The position numbers and the translations under genes were made by a program. DNA of 64,000 nucleotides from Cricetomys ansorgei. Lineage: Eukaryota > Chordata > Mammalia > Rodentia > Nesomyidae. The notes under the pieces are model-generated. The model made no database searches and had not been told where the DNA came from. It was given only the letters and a program-made list of their open reading frames with translations. Location of the stretch: positions 7,448,001 through 7,512,000 of the forward strand of contig JAMJFZ010002307.1 of the NCBI GenBank assembly GCA_026225945.1, read 5' to 3'. This document shows, in pieces, positions 9,431 to 22,136 of this stretch. Within the stretch, counting starts at the first letter, position 1. Every line of letters begins with the position of its first letter.

Positions 9431-12400
9431 TTTTTGAGACAGGTCTAATGTAGCCCAGGCTGGCCTGAAATTTGTCATATAGCCAAAGAGAACCTTGAAA
9501 TTCTGTCCTTCTGCCTTCACCTTCTGGGTGTTTGGGAATACAGGCATGTGCCATCACACCTGGCCTATGTAGTGCTGGGAATTAAACCCACGGCCTCAAG
9601 CATGATTGGGTGAAAGTTCTACCAACTCAGCTATTTCATCATCCTGCATTACAATATCTCTAACCTTTTCTAAAGGTACTTGAAATGGTTTTGGAGGCAG
9701 ACATGTTCCAGAACATTTGACTAGTGTAGAAATTAAATCAGTCATAGTAACTATTTATTGAATGCACAGTAGCAGAGTGCATATATTTAATAATGTCTTA
9801 AGAATGTATTTACTGTTCTGTCTTCTATAAGATTAGTCGTAGATTTGCTCATCTTTCTAGATGAGGGAGGTCAGGTGGGTGGGGGAATCTTGTGTGGGGA
9901 TTGAGTTTAGCTCTACTCCTGAGGTGGGTTCCTCAATCTCCATGAAGAATGATAAACAATGAAAGTTATGATAAGTGAAACAGTACTTCACTCTTCTATG
10001 GGACTCAATATGTTATGCTTGTCACACTTTAAAAGATATGCATAGGCACACTTTTTGTATGATGATGTGCTTTTATTAATAATAAAAAGAAATTAGAAGT
10101 AGAAAAGTAAAATTAACAATGTGTACATTGGGGAAAAATTACAAGACTCCACTCCTGACATAGACCTGTCCTGACTGAAATAGCAAGACTGCTAAGTTCT
10201 TATCTAGTGGAATGCAGGTGTTCAGGCATACATCCATGCAAGAGTGTTCATCCCCTCCCAGCTGCGGGCCTCTAATCTTCAAGGTTAATTTTAGTATGTA
10301 GTCTTAACACAATAGTCTATTAATGAATAGCTGATTTTAGGTCTGTATACTTACTACAATTAAGGGGGGCAGGCATTCAGGGGTGAATTATCTATTTGCT
10401 TTTTCAAGCTTGCTGACATACTGTCTAGACTTAGTTTCTGATCTTGACTATGGCTTTGTACTCTATGGGAAGGTCAGTAAAACTGTTACAATTGCTTAGA
10501 GCTGAGATGGCAATGTCCCTTTCCCAGCTAGCCCAGGAATTGATTTGAGTTTTCACTATTAGGCCAAATAGACAATATTATTGATGAGAAGCTTTTGTCA
10601 CCATACAGTAAAGATGAGAAAGGAGCAAATCAGTTGGTGGGCTTCAGATTCCTAGGAAAAGGAAAAACCAGGATCTTTGTCAAGTTGGTTATGTCCACAG
10701 CCTGGGTATCATCGGCCCTCTACAATCTTGGAGTCCGGTAGCTCTCAAGATCAGGCTTTCCGATAAACAGTCTGTAATAACAGTGTAATGAATTTCTCAA
10801 GTGCTAACTTTATTTCTCAGGTTTTAAAAAATTGTCCTGCATTTTAAACGGATTATGTCTTTCATACCTTTACTATAATTAGTAACAATCTAATTTTGTT
10901 GTAAATAGTATTGATTTATGACTGTCTGAACACAGGATAGATTATCCATCCAAACCGAAGACAAATTATTTCTTTAAGAATTTTAAATTCTCAGTAGTGA
11001 CTTTCTTTGAGAATTTCCTTAACTTTCTGTGCTTCATACATGGTTTTTATCACAGATTCAGGATGACTTTCGAGGTGGGAAACTCAATCTTGAAAATACT
11101 CACAGACTGCTTGAAAAACTTGATATTCGATGCAACTTTGCTCATGTGAAACGTATTTTTAAGGTGAGGTGATGCCCTTTCCCTGCCTGTCCTACTATAT
11201 GAAAGATTGATGATAGCATAACTAGACATTAATAGATAATTGAGTGTTTCTTTAGAAAATACACATGCAGCTGGAAAGATGGCTCACCAGTTAAGAGCAC
11301 TTATTTATTGCTCTTGTAGAGGACCTGTGTTCAGTTACCACCATGCACATGGGACCTCACAACTTCCTGTAACTCTAGTTACTAGGGATCCAATGCATTT
11401 TTTCTAACCTATTTGGGCTCCTTTAAGATCGTGGCATACATACACATAGGCACCTAAATAAGTATTTAAAAATACCGTGAAAAAACAAAGTTCTAAGGAC
11501 ACAATACAGTAATGGTCACTAAATTTTGAAATAACACCAGGGCATTGGCTTGGAACAAGTTTCTGAGTATGCAGAAACGGTCCCCCCAGATCTAGAATAA
11601 AAGTCTAAATTAGGAATGTCTGAACTAGGATCACATCATATAAATGATTAGATGTAAAAGGTGAGTACTAGTGTTTTTTGGTGACATGGGAGATGAAAAA
11701 GCTAGAAGGAACAGAATAATGGAGATTGGTATAGAAAGTGGTTGTGGGAGGATACATCTGTAATCCTAGGATTTGAGATCTGAAGGAAAGACTACCAAGT
11801 GAGCTTCAGCTAGGTAATGAGTTTGGTATTGGTCTGGGCTATATAAGACTTGCTTTTAAAAAAAGATTAACACATAATCACAGTAATTAAATAATTGGCA
11901 AACCTTAGCAAGACAGAAAACAGATAAGAAGGCTCAAATGAATAAATTTGTAAACGAAAGAGGGGATATTACTACCGACTTCATGGAAATAAAGAGCATC
12001 ATGAATAAATATGAACTACTACATAGTGGCAGATTGGTCAGATTATAAGAATGGAGGCATACCAGAACAAACAGTGTCTAACAAGACTGAATCAGAAAAG
12101 AACTAGAAAACTTAAATAGATCAAAAATAATAAAAAACAAACAAACAAACAAATAAGTCATTAATAGGATGAGATACTTAGCAACAACAACAACAAAAAT
12201 GCTCAGGACCAAACGGTTTCATAGGTGAAGATTTAAAGAGGAGTCAGGCTCATCCTTTTAAAACACTTCTATAAAAACAGAAGAGGAAATAGTTACAGTG
12301 CTATTTATGAATATATCAAAATCCTTGTACCAAAACTGAACATGGATACCACAACACAGCTACAAGCCAGTATGTCTGATGAACACAGATATTAAGTTCC

Positions 12401-15400
12401 TCAACAAAATATTAGCAAGCCATATTTAACAACCTTCAAAAAGGATTCTATACCATGACTGAATGGGATCTGCCTTCAAATGCAAGTATGGTTCAATGTA
12501 CAGAAGCCATTCCCATAGAGACAGGAAGATCTCTGGGGTACTGATTAGTCAGTCTAGCTAGTCAGTGAGGTCCTGGTTCAGTGAGAGAACCTGTCTCAAA
12601 TACAATGTGAAGAAGTGACTGAGAAAGACACCTAATGTTGACCTCTGGCTTCCACGCATACATGTGTAGCAGTAGGCTGCTGTATCACAGCAAGGAAGAC
12701 AAGGAGGCATATTCACCGGTGTAAACCCTGCTAGACCTCAGCAGGGGGGACCACCATCATGACAAGTGCCATGGCAAGTGGAACCTGAACCTCTCATCTC
12801 ATAGGTTTTTATTGATATCTCAGTTCTTCTGACATTCTATTGATAGCATGTGCAGATCATAAGCAATCAAACATCTTTTATATAAAGCTAACAGCTGCAG
12901 AAAATACAAATGCCAAGGCCTAGGCAGCCCTTTTCCCAACAGTGCACAAATCAACCATTTTAAACATAACTAAAGATATACTTCTGCATCAGACATGTGC
13001 GTATGTACTCACAAATACGCACCCACATCTCACATACACGTGGACATGCACACATACACACACACATGCAACACTCAAGGAAAAGGTATAAAAACAAATG
13101 ATCTCAAGGACAACAAGGTCCATAAATGAAAAGCCAACAGAAACCAAGAGCCAACATACTCAGAGTCAAAAGCAAAACAAAACAAAACAAAAAACAAACA
13201 ACAACAAAACACAAAAAGCACGAAAACCCAGGAACAAACAAAAAAACTGAAAAGCAAAAACAAAACAGAAATACAAACAAACAAACAAACAAAAAACAGC
13301 CTCAAACTCTTACAACTTTCCTCTGTGAGCTGGAACAAGCAAAGATTCGTATACTAACTATTCTACTCCACAGAGTAAGAGACATGCTAGCCGGGAAAGC
13401 TATTTAAGGCAAAGAAATAAAACATGTTCAAATTGGAATGGCAGAAGTAAAATGGTCCCTGGTCTAAGATCTTACATGGAAAAAAAAAAAAAAAACCCGT
13501 GAAGGGTTGTATCAGAAAAAGTCTACAAACACTACTAACTCCAGCAAAAGTGGCAGGTCACAGCACCAAGTACAAAAATCATAGCATTTCTACTCATAAG
13601 CAATGAATCTCCCCAGAAGAAACCAAGAAAACAATTTCATTCCATTAATAAAAAAAATGAATAAAGTACCTGGGAATAAATTCACCGCAGGAGATAAAAA
13701 CATTTGTTCAAGACTATCAACAAAGAAAATTTAAAATATAGGAATAAATGAAAATATATTTTATGTTAGTATATTCACCTTGACAAAGGCAATCTGTGGG
13801 TTTAGTGCAATCTCTCTTTCTCAAAAGTGAGAAAATAAATCTTCCAAATTTTATTGGAGCAAAGAAGCCCTTTGTATAGCCAAAATAATCTTGAAAAAAA
13901 GCAAAACTGGAGACAGCTTCCAAAATATAATTTTGGTTTCAAGATATAAGTATCAGCATTGGGAAGACTGGATATCCACATGCAAAAGCTTATGACTGAA
14001 CTCTCAGGCTGCACTGCAAGTCAATTAAAAACACATTAGAGATGTAAATGTCAGGCCCCAAACTAGAAAAATCCTTGAAGACAACCTAAGGAGAAAAAAA
14101 TCCTCTTGACTGCAGACTTCATAGTGCTTTCTAAACACACACAGAGGAAAGAAAGGCAAAGAACAAAATGGAATTACGCTGAGTTGGTGGCTTTGGCATG
14201 ACTATTCTACTCCACAGAGTAAGAGACAGGCTAGCCAGACATGACAAATGAAGTGGAAAACCTATAAAGCAACCTATGGCGGTGAGAGAAAATAGTTACA
14301 GATTACAAATTTGATAAGGGGTTAATATCCAAAACACACAAAAAAGTTACAAAATACGGTAGAGAAAAAAGTTAATAATGCTTAAAGGTAAGCAAAGGGA
14401 CTAAATGTGTATTGGTGAAAAAATATGCAAATAGCCAACAGGCTATTGAAAATTGCATAGCGCCACTAGCTATCAGGGAATGGACCACAGGACACATCAC
14501 CGCAGCTGGCGGAATGGCTTGTGTATATATCCACATGTTATAGCAAGTGCTTGTAAGGATGTGGAGAAAAGGGCATCCCGCACGCTATCCATGGGCACGT
14601 AAATCGTTGCAGCCAATGTGGAAAATATCCTAGAGAAGGCCCAAACACTTAAACCTAAAACTACAGTGTGACAGAGCTACATTCTTGAGAAGAATGCAAT
14701 CAGACTTCCAGAGCTTTCTCTGAATGCTCATGCTTACTGCAGTGCATCTTTATAGCCAAGACATAGAAGCAGGCGAGGGGTCCATCAATGTAAGAATGGA
14801 CAAAGAAAACATGACATGTAGCTGACACGGGATATTCATCTACGGTTTTCTACCCAATAGCATTCCTGAGAGGGGAGACAGTCATGCCCTTCCTGATTTA
14901 ATAGACTGTACATGCAATACATGTGGAGGCAGCAGTGTATTAAAGCATATCAAATGTGAACTGATGTAAACATTATCCATCCATCACCACACTGCTTTGG
15001 AATCTTTTTCGGATACAGATGAACCAGGATTGAGTAAAGCACGTGCCACATTCACAGCACTTTACAGTGTGTCCAACAGTTATCAAAGCATGGGAACGAG
15101 TCACTGGTAAACATTTCGTTTGTTTAGTCGTGGACAGGCCTACATGTTTGTGTTTTTAGGTGAAATATTGTTGGTGTGACTATGACAACAATGTTTATAG
15201 AAGTTAGCGGCAGAGGGGCCGGTGGAGATGTCTCACTGGGTAAAGGCACTTGCTGCCAAGTCTGATGACATGAGTTCTGTTCCTGAAATCCTCGTGGTGG
15301 GAGGAGAGAACTGACTTCGGCAAGCTGTCCTCTGACCTTCACATGTGCTGTGATGCATACCCACCCATGTAATACATAATGTAAACTTAAAAAATAGGGC

Positions 15401-18400
15401 CGGAATAGGCTTAGAATACATTAAAAAAAAAACTTCAAAAAATGACCCCATGACTTTGAGAACTTTAGAAACAATAGTGATAACTACCGTAAACGTATCT
15501 ATGAAAGCGATTCTCAGCCTTCTGATACTCTGTTGTGTTAGGCTAAGCTGACGTTCAAAGGTTGATTAAATAAAAACCAGAGGAATGTGCATTTTTCTGC
15601 CTGAATTTTGTGCATGTCTTAAGATTAGTCGCTTAGAGCAATCATGTCTTTTCGGCATATGCATGTATGTATGCATGTTTGCCTGGGTGTGCATGCATGT
15701 AGCAGTCAGAGGTTGACATCTGGTTTCGTCTTGATTGTTCACCAGTTTATTTAGCACAGCAGTGTCCCTCATGGAATTTGAGCTTGCAGATTCTAGATTA
15801 GCTAGTCAGTTCATCTGGAGGAACCCCTGTCTCTGTGCCCTGAGAGTTGGGATGCAGGTGGGCTCTCACGCCCTCCTAGCTTTTCGGTCCTCAAACTTAC
15901 ATGGCAAGCGCTTTGTCTGCTGAGCCATGTCGCCGGCCCAGAGTTTGATTCTCGTGTAACTCTAATTGCTAAATTTTCCTTTCTTCGTGGGTACACTTTC
16001 GGCTGGTGATAATGTCAACTTACTCAGGTGACTAAAACCCGGCAGTGTTTCAAAGAATGAGGTTTTAGGCTTAGCTACTGTTTTGGCAAATTAAAAATTT
16101 CCTAAACAAATTTCTTAGTCTGTGAAATGGGGATATTTAATCTCACAGGATTGTTCTGAGTTATAAAGAAGACATTGTTTATGAATGTACCTGTATGTGC
16201 ACGAAGAATGCACTTGGTAAGCAGTCAATGAAGTTGCATTAGGAATTATTCAAAATGTATTGATTTCCTAAGGAGCTGACATAGGTTACAGCATAAATTT
16301 ATTTTCATACAAGGTGACTTTTTAGTAGAAATTTGGGTAAAAATCATATAAGTTTATGATCTTGGCAACATATTACGAAGTTCTTTCTACAAGATGAATT
16401 ATTGAGTTGTGACTTGAACAGCAATTTATTAAACTTTTTTATTATACTTTTACAAAATGATTTATTGCTTTGTCTTGTAATGGTCTTTAATTTATTGTAT
16501 CATAATATTTTATAAGCAATATTACATGTGACTGCAATGTGCATGCCTAGTCTTCGGTCATACCTTTGCTCGTCAGTCAAATATGAAATTGTATCCTTTT
16601 GAATTTCAAGACTTCGCTACTACAGGACTTAGGTCTTCACAGTCTCTGGGCATTTAGCAACCATTGATAAATGTATAGCTCTCATAGAAAATGTGAACAG
16701 TGGGAAAGGAGAGGGTGCTTTCTCTCAGGAGAGAAATATTGAGTTTACTGTGGGTAGGCAGTGGTAAATGTCCCAGAAAATTTGGAACGAGAGACAATGA
16801 AGGCTCAAGAGCAGTGGTTCGCAAACTTCTTAATGTTGTGACCCTTTGATACAGTTCCTCATGGTGTGGTGACCCCAACCATAAAATTGCTTTTGTTGCT
16901 ACTTCATAACTGCAGTTCTGCTACTTTTCATATTGTAAATATCTGATACGCAGATGGTCTTAGGTGATCCTTGTGGGAGGGTCTTCCAAACCCTAAAGTG
17001 GTCATGACCCACAGGTTGAGAACCGCTGCTTTAGAAGCTGTGGAGGTGGCCTTTATTAAAGACAAAAGAATGAGACACTGTGTTTAAAATGCACAGCAGG
17101 AGAGTCTGGTGGATAAAAAGTTACCAAACCTGGCTGGAGAAGGATGCATGGGGGGTGGGGGGTGGGGATGGGGGTGGAAGAAAAAGTGTTTTATGGCTAG
17201 AGGACTGAAAGTTTCTCTTTCTTGTCTTTGTTCTCTTCCTCTCCCTTCTTGCCCTTTTTTCTTTCCCTTCTCTCTCTTCCCAACTCCTTTTTCTCCCTTT
17301 TGCCTCCTTTCCTCTCCTCTCCTCTCCTCTCCTCTCCTCTCCTCTCCTCTCCTCTCCTCTCCTCTCCTCTCCTCTCCTCTCCTCTCCTCTCCTCTCCTTT
17401 CGTCTCCCATACCCTCCCCTTCTCTCCCCTTCCCTCCTGTGTCGTCCCCTCCCCTGCCCTCCTCTCCTTCGTTTTCAACAGTTTCGTGTGGCCCAGGCAA
17501 GGCTCAGACTCTTTGTGCTGCTGAAGATGAGTTTGAACTCTTGATCTGCCTACCTCTATTTCCCAGATGCTAAGATTATAGGCATGAGTCAACACACCTG
17601 GCATGATGGTGGAAGTCTTACAGGGTAGACTTTAGAATTTGAATTTCCTTTTGTAGACAAGGGTAGGTACTTAAATTTTTGGCTAGGAAAATATCAAATA
17701 TTTTTTTGATAAATAATCTGGTAGCAGTACAGAATGGACTGGAAGTTAGAACACAGATAGAGGTAGACTATTTCTCTACTGCCCCTACCCACCAAACCCA
17801 CAATCTTGACCCATTCAGCCACTTTCATTCTGCCTGGTTGACATCTGGTTGATGGCTTCTGACCTTGTTGAAATTTCACACATATTCTCTCTTGACATTC
17901 TCTAGTGGACAACATAAGAATCCTTTATATTCCTTCACTTGTTCCCTGAATCATCTGTCTGAGAACTTTGTGTGGGGTGTTGAATACATCAGGTAGCTGC
18001 TCAGAATTTTATTGTCACCTTTCCGTTACAAGTCTGTTGTTAGACAGCTGGCAAGACGGCTCACTGGGTAAGGGAGCTTGCCACCAAGACTGATAATCTG
18101 AGTTTGACCCCCAGGACCCACAAGGTGGAGGAAAAGAACCTACTCATGAGGGTAGTCTTTTGATTTCCACATGTATAGGATGGCATGTAAGTGCCCAGAT
18201 GCGCACACAAATAAACATACTAAAGTATTTTTTAATTCATAGAAATTATCAGTATATCTAAAGCTTTTACATGAATGATGACATTCTGAACACCTGCAGT
18301 GAAGTACTCTTTAAAATAACAAGAATATAAGAGACAAACTCATCCACTGAGGCAGTTCTAGAAGGAGATGGTTGTCCAATGCAACCTGGGGAACAGATAT

Positions 18401-21400
18401 GGAACAGAGCAATGATCTCTGCAGTGATGCGCAGGTTAGCAGACTTTCGCAGGCTAAGGAGACAAAGGATGGCATTACATACAGAGAGGACCAGCTCGTA
18501 CCACAGCAGGGGATAGCATAGTATGTGTGCTGTGCACACTGCAAGTAATTCAGAGCAGCTGCTGCATGAGGTGCCAGAATGACAGAGCAGAGACTGTCAC
18601 TGACATCTTCTGGAGTCTATGACAGCATATACATGGCGTATGTAGGGTGTCTTGAATTGAAGGGAAATACAGATAATTTAAGAGAGGGGTGAAATGATCA
18701 GACCTACATTTTAGGGAATTTATTCGTGCATATATGTTATTAGTTTGTACAATGACGTGTGTTCTTTCTACTCATGTCTGTATGATTTCAGGATCAATCT
18801 TGTATGTTTATGGGACCGGCGATGGTTTATATAGAGGGGACATACTAATACGGTAATACTGAAAGCTTTAGCTGTTTTATGTCTCCGTCTCAGGCTTGAA
18901 TCTTTTTGCTTATTGTCGTTCTTCTTCCTGTTTCCCCTGATCATTACATCCCAGCTGCTCCCCCTGCCTTTCCCCCTTTTATTTAGCTGTCCCCTTATTT
19001 AATGGTACAATCCTAATTATCTCTTGTAGCTTTTACTTTTGGTACTTTTATTAATTTGTGATCCACCATTATTTTTCTTGGTACTGACTAGTTGAAACAG
19101 TTATGTGGATTTGTGATATTTAGCTTGGCTTTCGCTCTAACTTCTTACCGAACCAAATGGCAACTTTCATTTATTAGGAAAATGCACACATAAAAAAACC
19201 GAGTGTGTTTTGGTGGAACGTAACAAAACTTGAGTTACTCAGTGGGTAACACGCATTTTCTTTCATATTACAGTTTGTGAGATCTAAGAGTCTTGTTATA
19301 TATATTAAGTTACAGGGCCACTTTTAATTTTACTGATTCTCAACTAAGGTTTTTAATGAATTAAGTGGGATAGGACTATAACAAAAATTATTTTAATTCT
19401 ACAGTATTCACTGTTAAGGACCTCAAATTCCAGAATTCGAAACCAATAATTGAAACCATGTTAGTTTACTAAGGGACAAAATGTATAATTTTGCGCTTAT
19501 TTAATTTTAAGGTGTTGCTGCTCTTTCCAGTACTCTTGAGACCCAGGGTCTGAGTTGATTACCACAGATAGTGGCTTTTGCTCCAGAGCTGGTCCTATCT
19601 CCTTTCAAAAACCCTTGGCAGGGTAGGCTGGACCCTGCATCTTCAACCTGCTCCTTATGTGGGACAACACTCTTCTCTGAACAGACTGGGTGCTCTTAGC
19701 TTTTAGTTCCCAGCTCAGAATGCTTCTTATACTCGTTTGTAGTGAATTCTCTGATAATCACCCCTGAACTCTTCCCAGTGAAATGAAAAAGCAACTTCCA
19801 GTGTACTTGTCACCTGCCGTACCCCAGGGTTGTAGACAACCTTGTAGACGACGTTGCAAACTTCACAGGTAAACTTCAAAAGGTGAGACACAGCTTGGCT
19901 GGAGGATATGAGGGAGCAGACACAATGCACGACAAATCACCCCGATTCAGTTCTGCTATGTGGTGTGTGTCTCCTATTCTCACAGCAGTCTGATGGCATA
20001 GGGGGTGCAATATATTCCTGTTTCTCAGATAAAAAATGGGAAACACAGAGAGTTTACTTTGTGTGTCCAAAGTACCAACCATACTTTGGGGTTTGAAAGA
20101 CAATGTCATCCCCGGCAGCATTTACCTCAACCTGATGGCTCCGCCACCTTGGTTTCTTTGTATTCGAGGGGTTTACAATGCAATGAGAGAGTCCATACAC
20201 TTTCTAAGAAAAGCCCTTCTCAAAATTGCAACTCCTCAGTTGAACTTTCTGTTCCCTAATGGGTTCTTTTTGTTGGCGTGTTTGCAATATAATAATTCTG
20301 TTACTGTGATTAATTATAACAGTTGCAACCTCAAGTTCTTCTGAATTCTTTCATAACTTCACCTATAACTTTTTTATTGTGCGTTCACCATTTCCTACTT
20401 GAATTGTATTTCCTGCAGTTTTCCATGTCTGTTAATCATTAATCAACAATCATACCACTTTTTTTTTTTTTTTGAAATTTTAGTTAATATTTTGAGGCAG
20501 AGTCTCAGTAGCCCAGTCTGGCTTTGAACTTGCTGTGTAGCAAGGATGACCTTGACCTTCTGATCTGTCTGCTCCCACAGGCAAGTGCTGTGATTATGGA
20601 TATGCACCATCATGTCAAATGTGTATGGTACTTGGGCTCAAACTCAGAGTCTCGTGCATGGTAGGCAAACACCCCCGAGCTGAGCCACATCCGCAGCTGC
20701 TAGGCTTTTACTTTGAGTAGTCATTTTCTGATTAAGGATCTCATAGTGCTTTTTGTTACTTTTAAAACCTGAGCCCAGCCTAAGTCCTTGTTTTTTTTTT
20801 TTTTATCTCATAAAGTTTAAATATACATTTCCCACAGCTGCCAGATGAATCTACTGTTTCTTGGTAGAACCCATCTTGCTTATAGCTGTACCAAACCCTA
20901 CAATAATTGCTAAGTCTTCTTTTCAGGTACTTGTTAATAACTACAGCCCAGTCTACCGTGATCTGGAATGCGTCTGACATTTCTGGTCCAGGCTATGAAT
21001 GGGCAGCACACGATCACAAACTGTCAAAGCTAATCACAACCTAGCTTTGCTTTAGGAAGGAACAGAAGTGGAGTGGAATACATGAAGGCAACACAGAGTT
21101 GAAAGACCGCTTGAAATCCTTGTCTTCCCCCGCACCCCACCCCACCTTCTCCTTGTTGTGACCACCTACTAACCTCTTTCTGACTTTGACATCACTCCAC
21201 ACAGGTTAATTTTTGCGTCCATAAGGATCCAACGTAAGTTTTAACTTTTATGAATTACTATATAGTATATGAATATGGTGATACTTATTTTGTGTTTTTG
21301 GTTCCTTTACTGTGAGCCCACCAGTCATTTTTTTTAGTAGGAAAATGACAGACAGAAACAAGGAAAAATCACCATAGAAGAATTTAGAGCCATTTACCGG

Positions 21401-22092
21401 AGTATTGCACACAGAGAAGAAGTTATCGAAATTTTCAATGCCTATTCTGAAAACCGGAGAAGTCTTTCTGAAAAAAATCTGACTGACTTTCTAATCCAAG
21501 AACAGTATGAACTGAACATAAATTACTCTGTTTCAACTGATATTATTCAAAAATATGAGCCCATTGATGAAGGTATGTTCTGTTTACAGTTAAAATTTAT
21601 CAGAATATTCATATGTAAAGTACTCTTGTAAATTATAATCTCAAATTGGTAAAATTTGATGATGATAAATTATAATTTGGTATAAATTTTGTTTTTGTAT
21701 TTCATTGAATGTATGTATATATATATGTGTGTGTATATATGTGTGTGTATATATATATATATATATTCATTTTCTGAAGCTATAATGGGCAGCAATAGCA
21801 TTTATCCCCATTCTGTTGGTCAGATCTCTTCTTTTAACTGAACTTCTGACGTGTTCAGATCCTTGATGTGAAAGCAAGATGACAATTCTATTACCTGTGC
21901 CTATAACAGAAAGTGTCTTCAAGGGCCATTGAGATGGCTCGGTTGTTAAAGGCACTTGCTGCCAAGCCTAATGGCCTGTGTTTGATTCCTAGAGTCCATA
22001 TGGTGGAAGGAGAGAATGAATGAACTTCTGCAAGGGGTTCTCAGACTTCCACACTTGTGCCATGACAGGAGCGTGCACATACACACACATTC

Positions 22093-22136
<44 letters not shown>

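Larger units (their letters stand above)
8978..11039 (+). other. Plcz1: Plcz1 intron 1, probable U12-type AT-AC intron
   Basis: The intron begins ATATCCATT (consensus ATATCCTTT, one mismatch) and ends CATAC. A perfect branch-point word TTCCTTAAC lies at 11015-11023, 16 nt before the end, and there is no long polypyrimidine tract. Removal joins AA to A, giving K12, then W-F-L-S, in frame. Inside lie a TCACGTGA E-box palindrome at 9024-9031, a B1/B4-type SINE (about 9415-9645) and about 1.3 kb without named features. The decoy CAG at 11053-11055 would shift the frame. Confidence 0.8.
11885..14880 (+). mobile_element. Decayed L1 (ORF2 part), sense, interrupted
   Basis: Many short words match rodent L1 ORF2 in order: an 'accttagcaagacagaaa' stretch, 'gaccaaacggtttcatag', 'cagtatgtctgatgaacacagat', 'aaattggaatggcagaagtaaaatgg', 'cctgggaataaattcaccg', 'aatcttgaaaaaaagcaaaactgg', 'aatccttgaagacaacctaagg' and 'gtgcttgtaaggatgtggagaaaagg'. 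The reverse-transcriptase and C-terminal parts are seen, but no frame survives. Unrelated SINE and CA/AAAC-rich sequence (about 12500-13320) interrupts it. It is an old, dead copy. Confidence 0.75.
11164..21340 (+). other. Plcz1: Plcz1 intron 2
   Basis: GTGAGG...TAG intron of 10.2 kb. It holds a B2 SINE (about 11265-11470), a decayed sense L1 (about 11885-14880), B3 SINEs at 15215, 15640 (antisense) and 18043, a URR1-like hAT element (16812-17028), a TCTCC array (17311-17395) and a B4 SINE (about 20470-20705). Stretches at 15930-16800, 17610-18040, 18240-20460 and 20710-21340 show nothing I can name. Confidence 0.9.

Noticed and set aside
11056..11163. Exon 2 starting at the conventional CAG acceptor
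   Set aside because: It would be out of frame with exon 1 and lose the conserved W-F-L-S residues, whereas the AT-AC sites satisfy donor, branch point, acceptor and frame.
17084..17604. Frames up to 154 codons on both strands across the CCTCT array
   Set aside because: Pentanucleotide repeats keep all frames open; serine/proline/leucine or glutamate/arginine repeats are artefacts.
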